From NCBI RefSeq assembly GCF_013778455.1, contig NZ_JACEHE010000051.1, positions 1-40,221 of the forward strand: 40,221 bases of DNA, in the 5' to 3' direction. Origin of the DNA: Streptomyces himalayensis subsp. himalayensis. GTDB lineage: Bacteria; Actinomycetota; Actinomycetes; Streptomycetales; Streptomycetaceae. Positions 23,920 to 31,240 of the stretch are shown here, one piece after another. A program made the translations under genes and the position numbers. The notes under the pieces were generated by a model. The model was not told the DNA's origin and searched no databases. It saw only the letters and a program-made list of their open reading frames with translations. Position 1 is the stretch's first letter, and each line of letters begins with the position of its first letter.

Positions 23920-24098
23920 GTGTCGTTCGTCGGGGTGGGTTAGCCGCGTTCTGGGGCAGCGTTAGCCGCGTCCTGCAGCGCGTGCGTTCTGCGGCGCGTT
24001 AGCTGCGTTCTCCGGGGCGCGTGTGCGTCAGGCCGGTGCGTCGCGCGCTGCGTGTGCCTTGGCGGTCAGACGTCACGCGCTGCTTGTGCCCCGTTCGG
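23920..24098. other. Convergent intergenic region with decayed direct repeats
   Basis: GTTAGCCGCGTTCTG at 23939-23953 recurs with changes at 23961-23975 and 23998-24012. I see no hairpin strong enough to call a terminator. Confidence 0.5.
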
Positions 24099-25205
24099 TC
24101 ACAGCGCCGCGATGTTCCCGCGTGGCATACGGGGTGTGCGGCGGGGCGGGGCATGGCCGCTGAGCAGGATCAGGCGGGCCGCGCGGTGGCGCTGGCCCTG
24201 TTCGGCGTACGGCTCGAGCAGTTCGAGCATCCTCGCGTCGTCGGCGTTCCGGTCGCCTGCGAGGGCGTAGCCGACGATGCCGGGGAGATGCAGGTCGCCG
24301 ACGGTGATCGCGTCCGGCGCGCCGTTGCTTCGCTGCACGGTCTCGGCGGACGTCCAGGGGCCGATTCCGGGGATCAGTTCCAGGCGGGCCTGGGCCTTAG
24401 CGGGTTCCATGGCCGCCGCCTCCTCCAGGCGCCGGGCGACGCGGACCGCGCGCAGGATGGTCGAGGCGCGCTTGTTGTCGACGCCCGCGCGGTGCCACTC
24501 CCATGAGGGGATCAGCGCCCAGGTGCGTGGATCCGGCATCACGTACATGCGGTCCGGGGCCGGACCCGGAGCCGGCTCGCCGAATCTGCGCACCAGGAGC
24601 CGCCACGCGCGGTACGCCTCGTCCGTCGTGACCTTCTGCTCCAGGATCGACGGGATCAGGGACTCCATGACCAGGCCGGTACGGGTGAGGAGCAGACCCG
24701 GGCGTCGGCGCTCGGTGAGGGCGAGGAGGCGGTGGCGGGGTGTGAAGGCCGACGGGTCGTCCAACTCGCCCAGTAGGCGGGGGAGTTGCTCGAGCAGCCA
24801 TTCCGCGCCCGGACCCCACGTCTCCCCTTCGGCCTCGGCGGTTTCCGGGTGCAGGGTGACCCGGAGTGTTCCCGGGCCCTGCGGGGTGCGGCTGGTGCGC
24901 CAGAAGGAGCCGTCCGCGGTGGGTTTGAAGGTGGGGTCGCCGGGCCCTCGGCGGAGGGGGCCCAGTACGAGGGCCAGGTTCAGGGGGCCGGGTGGGGTCC
25001 AGCGGCGGGTTTGGGGGGCGGGGCGCTGGTGTGGGAGCGCTGAGGGGCGGCCTTCTGCGGGGCGGCTTTCTGCGGGGCGGCTTTCTGCGGGCCCCTGGCC
25101 CCAGGGATCCCGTCCTGCGGCCGGGGGGCTCGTGGGCATGGCGGTGTCGCCGCCTCGCACGGTTGTGCGGGTGACGGTGGGGCGGGGGGCGAAGCGGCCT
25201 GCCAC
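24099..25205 (-). CDS. HhH-GPD DNA glycosylase, DNA-3-methyladenine glycosylase II (AlkA) type
   Basis: The protein has 368 residues. The C-terminal half holds the helix-hairpin-helix LELIPGIGPWTSAETVQRS and the family's catalytic Asp in AITVGDLHLPG. The segment SLIPSILEQKVTTDEAYRAWR just before it is also standard. It excises alkylated bases in the cytosol. The first 60 residues are low complexity and include ESRPAESRPAEGRP, from three 15-bp repeats at 25041-25085. I chose GTG at 25205 with AAGGA about 8 bases upstream, because codons open upstream run through intergenic palindromes. Mycobacteria have a DNA methylase at this point in the order, so this gene is a lineage-specific neighbour. 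Confidence 0.87.
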   Translation of the reverse strand: MAGRFAPRPTVTRTTVRGGDTAMPTSPPAAGRDPWGQGPAESRPAESRPAEGRPSALPHQRPAPQTRRWTPPGPLNLALVLGPLRRGPGDPTFKPTADGSFWRTSRTPQGPGTLRVTLHPETAEAEGETWGPGAEWLLEQLPRLLGELDDPSAFTPRHRLLALTERRRPGLLLTRTGLVMESLIPSILEQKVTTDEAYRAWRLLVRRFGEPAPGPAPDRMYVMPDPRTWALIPSWEWHRAGVDNKRASTILRAVRVARRLEEAAAMEPAKAQARLELIPGIGPWTSAETVQRSNGAPDAITVGDLHLPGIVGYALAGDRNADDARMLELLEPYAEQGQRHRAARLILLSGHAPPRRTPRMPRGNIAAL

Positions 25206-25458
25206 GGGTGGGGTCCTTGGGGTTGTCGTGTGCCCTCTGAGGGTATGCGGTGTTTCTCCCCCAGCCCGCCCTTCCCGAAAACCGGGGCTTTCGCCCCGGG
25301 GCCCCGGGCGTGCCGGTACGTTTTCGGGTGCGGGCCGTGGGGCGTTTGTGCCCACCCTCCCCCATTGCCTTAAGGGCATGGGAGGTACCCCCATCGCCCT
25401 GCGGACGCCTGCCCACAAACACAGTGCGACAACGCGCGTACGACTGCCCGCAAACGCG
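25206..25458. repeat. Composite of two palindromic repeat elements
   Basis: Element 1 has outer arms CCCGAAAAC (25274-25282) and GTTTTCGGG (25320-25328), with an inner stem CCGGGGC-TTTC-GCCCCGG (25282-25299). Element 2 begins with GCGTTTGTGCCC (25342-25353) and has the matching right arm GCCCACAAAC at 25411-25420, plus a second right-arm-like GCCCGCAAACGC at 25447-25458. Its centre (25356-25385) is a further imperfect hairpin, CCTCCC...GGGAGG. No gene is visible here. Confidence 0.8.
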
Positions 25459-26541
25459 CTACTGGTCCGACGAGAAGCGCACCGTCGCGGGTGGGAGTTC
25501 CGCGTCGCACCAGACTCTTACGCCCTCCCTCAATTCGTTGTCGGCGCCGATTCTTGCGCCGTCGCCCACCACCGCGTCCGAGAGGATCGTGCGGGCGCCG
25601 ATGCGGGCTTCTGCGCCGATGAGGGAGTCCGTGATGACCGCGCCCGGTTCGACGACGGCGCCGGCGAGGATCGTGCTGCCGGAGATCCGGGCGCCCTCGC
25701 CGATCCGGGCGTTCTCGCCGATCACTGTGCCGCCGGTCAGCTTCGCGTCGGGCGCCACCTGCGCCGATGGCAGCACCAGCCGGTCGCCGCAGCGGCCCGG
25801 AACGGCCGGCGAGGGGACTCGGCCGAGGACGAGGTCGGCGGAGCCGCGTACGAAGGCCTGGGGTGTGCCGAGGTCCAGCCAGTACGTCGAGTCGACCATG
25901 CCCTGGAGATGCGCCCCGGAGGACAGCAGGCCGGGGAACGTCTCCCGTTCCACCGAGACGGGGCGGCCCGCCGGGATCGTGTCGATGACCGAGCGGCGGA
26001 ACACGTACGCGCCCGCGTTGATCTGGTCGGTGACGATCTCCTCGGGCGTCTGCGGCTTCTCCAGGAAGGCCGTCACACGCCCGGTGCCGTCGGTGGGCAC
26101 GAGCCCGTACGCCCGCGGGTCCTCGACCCGCGTGAGGTGCAGGGAGACGTCCGCGCCCGACGACTCGTGCACCGAGACCAGGGCGGGGATGTCCAGACCG
26201 GTCAGGATGTCGCCGTTGAAGATCAGTACGGGATCGTCCGGGCCGGAGCGGAGACGCGACGCGACGTTGCGGATCGCCCCGCCCGTGCCCAGCGGCTCGC
26301 GTTCGGTGACGTACTCGAGATGCAGACCGAGCCGGGAGCCGTCGCCGAAGTACGGCTCGAAGACCTCGGCGAGATACGAGGTCGCCAGGACGATGTGTTC
26401 GATGCCTGCGGCTCTTGCCCGGGCCAGTTGGTGGGTGAGGAACGGAACGCCCGCCGCCGGAACCATCGGCTTCGGCGTGTTGACCGTGAGCGGACGCAGC
26501 CGTGTGCCCTTGCCGCCGACCAGGAGGATCGCTTCAGTCAC
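25459..26541 (-). CDS. Nucleotidyltransferase, mannose-1-phosphate guanylyltransferase type
   Basis: The 360-residue cytosolic enzyme should make GDP-mannose (or another NDP-sugar) from mannose 1-phosphate and a nucleoside triphosphate. The N-terminal Rossmann-like domain (1-240) has AILLVGGKGTRLRPLT, the pyrophosphorylase loop, then FNGDILTGLD with the metal Asp, and FLEKP. Residues 260-350 are a left-handed beta-helix with hexapeptide repeats (GGTVIGENARIGEGARISG). It is the positional equivalent of Rv3264c. The start is GTG at 26541; AGGAAG lies 13 bases upstream, a little far. Sequence alone does not separate GDP-mannose from dTDP- or UDP-sugar synthesis; the manA and manB context favours GDP-mannose. 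Confidence 0.88.
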   Translation of the reverse strand: MTEAILLVGGKGTRLRPLTVNTPKPMVPAAGVPFLTHQLARARAAGIEHIVLATSYLAEVFEPYFGDGSRLGLHLEYVTEREPLGTGGAIRNVASRLRSGPDDPVLIFNGDILTGLDIPALVSVHESSGADVSLHLTRVEDPRAYGLVPTDGTGRVTAFLEKPQTPEEIVTDQINAGAYVFRRSVIDTIPAGRPVSVERETFPGLLSSGAHLQGMVDSTYWLDLGTPQAFVRGSADLVLGRVPSPAVPGRCGDRLVLPSAQVAPDAKLTGGTVIGENARIGEGARISGSTILAGAVVEPGAVITDSLIGAEARIGARTILSDAVVGDGARIGADNELREGVRVWCDAELPPATVRFSSDQ

Positions 26542-26564
26542 CTGTCGTCTCTGCTTCCTGCTGG

Positions 26565-26592
26565 GGCCGGCCGATAAGTCTTTCGGCCGGCC
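26565..26592. terminator. Strong hairpin between the amidase and nucleotidyltransferase genes
   Basis: A perfect 10-bp stem GGCCGGCCGA/TCGGCCGGCC (26565-26574, 26583-26592) with an 8-base loop. It is 24 bases upstream of the nucleotidyltransferase start and 80 bases past the amidase stop. A -10-like TACACT (26593-26598, minus) abuts it, so it may instead be the first element of the nucleotidyltransferase mRNA. Confidence 0.6.
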
Positions 26593-26671
26593 AGTGTATG
26601 CAGACCGTGCGGTCGTACCGTGCAGCTGTTCTATTCGGATCCGCGGTATCCCAGTGATGAGCGTTCCGACG

Positions 26672-28492
26672 TCAACGGCCCTGGTAGCGGGCCGAGGCGA
26701 GCCGGAGCCCGTTGAGTTGCCGATAGAGGGCGGCACCCGGGCACTCGGTGAGGAAGCCGTCCCGATGCCCCGAAATCACACGGAGCCTTACCTTCCTCCC
26801 CTTCTTGTACTTGTTGCTGCCCCCTGACGTGAGGGTCGTCGAGCCCCAGGGATTGGCACCGAAAAGTCCGAGCTTCCATGCGGTCAGCCTGGCCACGGCC
26901 CTGACGGCCGCGGCGGACGGCTTGGACTTGGTGAAGGTCCCGAGGACGGCGATGCCCATGCTGTTGGTGTTGAAACCGAGCGTGTGTGCGCCCATGACGG
27001 GCTTCTCCACACCTCCGGCGCGGCCCTCGTAGATGTTTCCGCACTTGTCGACGACGAAGTTGTAGCCGATGTCACGCCAGCGATTGCTCTTGACGTGGTA
27101 GCGATAAATACTGCGGATGACTGAAGGGGCTTGTGAGCAGCGGTAGTTGTTGCCCGTGGCGGTGTGGTGCACGAACGCCGCCTGCACGGTCTTCGTATAG
27201 AGGAATTCGCGCTCACGGAGCTTCTCGTCCGCACGCCAGCCCTTGCGCGTGATGATGCGCGGGCGGGGGCCGATGTACGGCTTCGCGCCGACGGGGGCGG
27301 CGGATGAGCCGCGTGCGCCCAGTGCACCGCGTGAGCCCGGCGCGTCGGCTGCACTGCGCGGGCTGGTTGCAAGGGGTGCACCGGGTGCACTGGGTGCACT
27401 GGGTGCACTGGGTGCGCCGAGCGGGTCGACAGCATCCTCATCGGGCAGCTCGTCGGTGCGTGCGCCCTCCTGAGGGTGCTCGTCCGTCGCGGGTGCGGCC
27501 TGCGGTTCGTCCGCGGGAGCTTGACGGGACGGCGACTCGTCGCCAGGGTCGACGAGTTCGAGGCGCAGGCCCTCGGGAAGCGCTGTGCCGTGCTCGGCAT
27601 CATGCCCGTCGGCCTCGGGCTCCGGGCTCACGCGGGCCTCCACCCCGTCCGAATCGCCGACCCACAGGGGTGCTGTGGCCCCACGGACGCGCCCCGTGGC
27701 GCGCTCCGCGCTCCCGGCGTCGGCGGCGTGCTCGAAGTTGTGGGTGTCCAGGTCCTGCCATGCGGACCAGGTCGTGGTGCCGGTGGCCCGGGTGCGTACC
27801 TGGACCCGGCCGTGCAGTTCGATGTCCGGGTTGTCCCAGACGAGGCCCACCAGCGAGAAGCGCCGCACCTGACGCTCCGCCAGTCCCTGCGCGACGGCCC
27901 CGGAACCCGGCGAACGGGCGGCGAAACCCATGGAACGCGCACGAGGACCGAAGGAACGGGTGGAGGCGGAGGGCACGGGTGCGAGCTGCAGTGACTGGGT
28001 GCTGCCAGGGACCGACCTCTCGGAGGCGGACGGAGCTTCCAGGCCGATGGAAGGGGAACGGGCTGCCAGGTCACCACCCACCGTCCGGCCGGAAGCCGCC
28101 GAGCCGGAAGCCGCCGAGCCGGTAGCCGCCGAGCCGACCCCTGTTCGACCGCGGAGGGCGGAGTCGACCAGTCCCCGGCCGCCCGGGACAGCAGCCGCGG
28201 GGCCGGGGCCGGGCAGAGGCACAGCGGGATGGGCCGCCGTGAGACCGAACGGCGCCGGGTCGACGCCTGTCCCGCGGAGTTGGTCCGCAGCCACACCGGG
28301 TGTCAATCCGGGCCTAGATCCGACCTTCTGACGGGTCGGATCGTCCGGCACCTGCCAGTGAACGGGAGACACGGCATCGGACCCCCGCGGGGCGACGGTG
28401 GCGGCCTGGGCGCCGAAGGAGGGGACGGCGAGTGGGAGGGCGAGAGCTGTCGCGCATGTGACGCCGATGGAGGAGGCAAGGAATCCACGCAT
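26672..28492 (-). CDS. Secreted N-acetylmuramoyl-L-alanine amidase / peptidoglycan recognition protein
   Basis: The protein has 606 residues. MRGFLASSIGVTCATALAL and the following residues are a signal peptide ending near 30. Residues 30-230 are low complexity, with Ala-Ser-Gly repeats (15-bp repeats near 28088-28135). Residues 230-300 include a sandwich-like RRFSLVGLVWDNPDIELHG. After an acidic/Pro-Ser-Ala linker (340-420) the C-terminal 170 residues form the amidase_2/PGRP domain: FVHHTATGNNYRCSQAP, YNFVVDKCGNIYEGRAGG, MGAHTLGFNTNSMGIAVLG, and ISGHRDGFLTECPG. The zinc ligands are the His residues of VHHT and GHRD and the Cys or neighbouring residue of ECPG. It cleaves peptide from the glycan outside the cell. 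ATG 28492 is preferred; ATG 28510 is an alternative; neither has a ribosome site. Confidence 0.88.
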   Translation of the reverse strand: MRGFLASSIGVTCATALALPLAVPSFGAQAATVAPRGSDAVSPVHWQVPDDPTRQKVGSRPGLTPGVAADQLRGTGVDPAPFGLTAAHPAVPLPGPGPAAAVPGGRGLVDSALRGRTGVGSAATGSAASGSAASGRTVGGDLAARSPSIGLEAPSASERSVPGSTQSLQLAPVPSASTRSFGPRARSMGFAARSPGSGAVAQGLAERQVRRFSLVGLVWDNPDIELHGRVQVRTRATGTTTWSAWQDLDTHNFEHAADAGSAERATGRVRGATAPLWVGDSDGVEARVSPEPEADGHDAEHGTALPEGLRLELVDPGDESPSRQAPADEPQAAPATDEHPQEGARTDELPDEDAVDPLGAPSAPSAPSAPGAPLATSPRSAADAPGSRGALGARGSSAAPVGAKPYIGPRPRIITRKGWRADEKLREREFLYTKTVQAAFVHHTATGNNYRCSQAPSVIRSIYRYHVKSNRWRDIGYNFVVDKCGNIYEGRAGGVEKPVMGAHTLGFNTNSMGIAVLGTFTKSKPSAAAVRAVARLTAWKLGLFGANPWGSTTLTSGGSNKYKKGRKVRLRVISGHRDGFLTECPGAALYRQLNGLRLASARYQGR

Positions 28493-28618
28493 ACAGGTGA
28501 TGTTGTACATAGCGGGATATGTCTGTCTATGGAAAGTTGACGGCCCGTCGGCTGAAACGGGGACACCGCGGGACCGCCGATCCCCCGGCCGGGCGCACGA
28601 CTTCGCCCCCGGGACGCG

Positions 28619-28624
28619 TAACCT
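28619..28624 (+). promoter_or_regulatory. -10 of a leaderless promoter (TIGR03089 gene)
   Basis: TAACCT, six bases, then the GTG at 28631. That is the spacing expected when transcription starts at the first base of the start codon. There is no ribosome site. Confidence 0.6.
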
Positions 28625-28630
28625 TGCGGC

Positions 28631-29386
28631 GTGAACGCCACCGATCGCACCCCTGCCGACCTGCTGCGATCCGCGCTCGCCGCGGACCCGGCGCGCCCCT
28701 TGGTGACCTTCTACGACGATGCCACCGGCGAGCGCGTCGAATTGTCCGTGGCCACCTTCGCCAATTGGGTGGCCAAGACTGCCAATCTGCTGCAGGGCGA
28801 CCTTGCCGCGGAGCCCGGCGACCGGCTCGCACTGCTGCTGCCCGCGCACTGGCAGACGGCGGTGTGGCTGCTGGCCTGTTCGTCGGTGGGCGTCCTCGCG
28901 GATGTCGGCGGCGACCCTGCGGCCGCCGATCTCGTCGTCAGCGGTCCCGACTCGCTCGACGCGGCGCGCGCCTGCTCCGGCGAACGCGTCGCACTGGCGC
29001 TGCGGCCGCTCGGCGGGCGGTTCCCGCAGACGCCCGAAGGATTCATGGATTACGCGGTCGAGGTGCCGAGCCAGGGCGACCGCTTCGCGCCGTACGCACC
29101 GGTGGACCCGGAGGACCCCGCGTTGATCGTCGCCGGGGCGGAGTTGTCGGGCGCCGAGGTGGTCGAACGTGCTCTCACCGATGCGGCGGGTCTCGGGCTG
29201 ACGGGACCCGGATCGCGTCTGCTGTCCACACTGCCGTACGACACCTGGGAGGGGCTGAGCGCCGGGCTGTACGCGCCGCTGGCGACCGGGGGCTCCGTGG
29301 TCCTGTGCCGGCACGTGGAGCGGCTCCCCGCGGACGGTCTTGCGAAGCGGATCGAGAGCGAGCGGGTCACAGCGACGGCGCGCTGA
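28631..29386 (+). CDS. TIGR03089 family protein (truncated adenylation-domain-like)
   Basis: The 251-residue actinobacterial protein looks like the N-terminal part of an AMP-binding acyl-CoA synthetase. It has PARPLVTFYDDATGERVELS, TFANWVAKTANLLQ, GDRLALLLPAHWQTAVWLLACSSVG, then SRLLSTLPYDTWEGLSAGLYAPL. The ATP-binding core motifs and the C-terminal lid of true adenylating enzymes are absent, so catalysis is unlikely. Rv3268 is the positional homologue next to the LCP gene. The gene starts at a GTG in a leaderless arrangement. It is divergent from the amidase across 138 bp. No function is known. Confidence 0.88.
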   Translation: MNATDRTPADLLRSALAADPARPLVTFYDDATGERVELSVATFANWVAKTANLLQGDLAAEPGDRLALLLPAHWQTAVWLLACSSVGVLADVGGDPAAADLVVSGPDSLDAARACSGERVALALRPLGGRFPQTPEGFMDYAVEVPSQGDRFAPYAPVDPEDPALIVAGAELSGAEVVERALTDAAGLGLTGPGSRLLSTLPYDTWEGLSAGLYAPLATGGSVVLCRHVERLPADGLAKRIESERVTATAR

Positions 29387-29745
29387 CGCCGCCATCGCGG
29401 CACCGCGCCACGCTACTGACGCCGCCGTCGCTGCCCCCTGCCACGCTGCTGCCGCCGCAGCGTGGCACGGCGCCGTCCCGCTGGGCGGCCGGCCCCAGGC
29501 TCCGCCCCGCACCCCCGGAAATCGCCCTCCGGGCTCGTCCTCAAACTCCCCCAGCCAACGCCGAGGGTGCCCCCCAGGAGGTGCCCCCAGACGGGCTGAT
29601 TTCGCTCGTCCTCAGAATCCGGACGGGCCCCGTAACCCATTCAGCCCAGCCGAGCCCCGGGTCCACGGGCCCCCGCGGCCGTCCCGGGCCATGGTCGTAG
29701 GAGCACCACCTACGCCAGGGGACGCCACGAGGGGTGGAGGAAGTC
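29387..29745. other. Repeat-rich intergenic region between TIGR03089 gene and first LCP gene
   Basis: The region is about 360 bp with no gene. It contains a terminator-like hairpin (29439-29467). Next comes a decayed copy of a dispersed Streptomyces intergenic repeat (about 29490-29640), recognisable by GCTCGTCCTCA at 29533-29543 and again at 29604-29614, with AGACGGGCTGAT between. The first LCP's ribosome site is at the end. Confidence 0.6.
29439..29467. terminator. Hairpin terminator after the TIGR03089 gene
   Basis: An 11-bp perfect stem TGCCACGCTGC/GCAGCGTGGCA (29439-29449, 29457-29467) with a 7-base loop, 53 bp past the stop codon. Confidence 0.65.
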
Positions 29746-31017
29746 GTGACCGACACCGCCGGCACGCCTTCCGGGACTGATCAACCGGAGGGCAGGACTC
29801 CCGGGCCAGCCGCCGGCAGGCGGTCCACCCTGGGCCCCGGTGCGGGTGCCTCCGCCGTCGGCCGGCGTCCCACACCGGGCCCGGGCACGGGTGCCTCTGC
29901 CGCCGGAGGCCGGACGCGTCAGCGGCGGAAGCGGTGGCTGCGGCGTACGGCCTGGGGCACGGCCGTCTTCGTGCTCGCCGCCGGCGGCACCGGATGGGCG
30001 GTCTACGAGAAGCTCAACGGCAACATCACCAAGGACATGCAGGCGGCCGAGGAACTCAAGCGGTACGAGAGGGAGCGCCCGACGCCGTCGGCGCAGGGCG
30101 CGCAGAACATCCTTCTGATCGGCTCCGACACCCGGGCGGGCGCGGGCAACGCCAAGTACGGCCGGGACTCGGGCACCGCGCGCTCCGACACCACGATCCT
30201 GCTGCACCTCGCGGCCGACCGGCAGAGCGCGACCGCCGTGTCCATACCCCGCGACCTGATGGTCGACGTGCCCAGCTGCCACAAGCCGGACGGCACCAGC
30301 ACCGAGCCGGTGTTCGCCATGTTCAACCACGCCTTCGAGGCGGGCGGTTCGGCGTGCACGATACGGACGGTCGAGAAGCTCACGGACATACGCATCGACC
30401 ACCACATGGTCGTGGACTTCGGCGGCTTCACGAAGATGGTCGATGCGCTGGGCGGCGTGGACGTCTGTCTCGCGGAGCCGATCGACGACCCGGACGCCCA
30501 TGTGAAACTGCCCGCGGGCCGGCACCGGCTGAGCGGCGAAGCGGCCCTTGGTTTCGTACGCGCCCGCAAGAGCCTCGGCGACGGCAGCGACACCGAGCGC
30601 ATGGACCGCCAACAGCGGTTTCTCGGCGCCGTGGTCAACAAACTGCGGAGCGACGACGTACTGCTCAACCCGGTGAAGCTCTATCCGGTGCTGGACGCGG
30701 CGACCTCGTCGCTCACCACGGATCCGGGTCTGGGCAACCTGCGCGGTCTCTACGACTTGGTGCGCGGCATGCGCGATATCCCCACGGAACGCGTGCAGTT
30801 CCTTACGGTTCCCCGGGCACCCTACGCGAACAACGCAAACCGGGATCAACTGGTGGAACCAGCCGCAGAACACCTCTTTGCCCAGCTACGCACGGACGCA
30901 CCGGTGGCCGTGACGCCCCAGTCGGACACGGACAAAGGTGACGAAGAGGCCGGCGACTCCTCGAACCCGCCTTCCACATTTCGCGGAAACACGGCAGCCG
31001 ACGACGGCTGCGGGTAA
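29746..31017 (+). CDS. LytR-CpsA-Psr (LCP) family cell-wall glycopolymer ligase, paralogue 1
   Basis: The 423-residue, single-pass protein has its catalytic domain outside. A disordered, basic N-terminus (1-65) leads to one helix (TAWGTAVFVLAAGGTGWAVY), then the LCP domain (about 110-330). The LCP domain has NILLIGSDTRAGAG, RSDTTILLHL, the SIPRD catalytic-Arg motif, FVRARKS and ERMDRQQRFL. The family transfers polyprenyl-phosphate-linked glycopolymers to peptidoglycan. There is no C-terminal LytR_C domain; the tail is short and acidic. The start is GTG 29746, with GGAGGAAG 5 bases upstream; a GTG 12 bases earlier is in frame but would bury that site. The next gene, also an LCP, is 223 bp downstream. 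Confidence 0.9.
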   Translation: MTDTAGTPSGTDQPEGRTPGPAAGRRSTLGPGAGASAVGRRPTPGPGTGASAAGGRTRQRRKRWLRRTAWGTAVFVLAAGGTGWAVYEKLNGNITKDMQAAEELKRYERERPTPSAQGAQNILLIGSDTRAGAGNAKYGRDSGTARSDTTILLHLAADRQSATAVSIPRDLMVDVPSCHKPDGTSTEPVFAMFNHAFEAGGSACTIRTVEKLTDIRIDHHMVVDFGGFTKMVDALGGVDVCLAEPIDDPDAHVKLPAGRHRLSGEAALGFVRARKSLGDGSDTERMDRQQRFLGAVVNKLRSDDVLLNPVKLYPVLDAATSSLTTDPGLGNLRGLYDLVRGMRDIPTERVQFLTVPRAPYANNANRDQLVEPAAEHLFAQLRTDAPVAVTPQSDTDKGDEEAGDSSNPPSTFRGNTAADDGCG

Positions 31018-31124
31018 AGCGCTCGCCAACCACGTGAAAATGTCTTTAATGAATTGCACCGGATTGCCCGGTTGTAGGGACGTGGAATTTGTCACCGCCG
31101 TCGCTGGACGCTGAAGTGGACGGA

Positions 31125-31130
31125 TAGTGT
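31125..31130 (+). promoter_or_regulatory. Candidate -10 for the second LCP gene
   Basis: TAGTGT lies about 110 bp upstream of the second LCP start in the 223-bp gap after the first. I found no good -35. The gap is otherwise AT-richer than the genes and contains no terminator hairpin that I can see. Confidence 0.35.
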
Positions 31131-31240
31131 GAGCGATCCGGTGCATCAGGCCACGAGGTCGCGCACTGTTTCACCGACTGACCGAGCGCCTTTTGAGGGG
31201 GAAAGGCGCCGCGTGGCCCCGACGGAGGACTCAAGAAACC

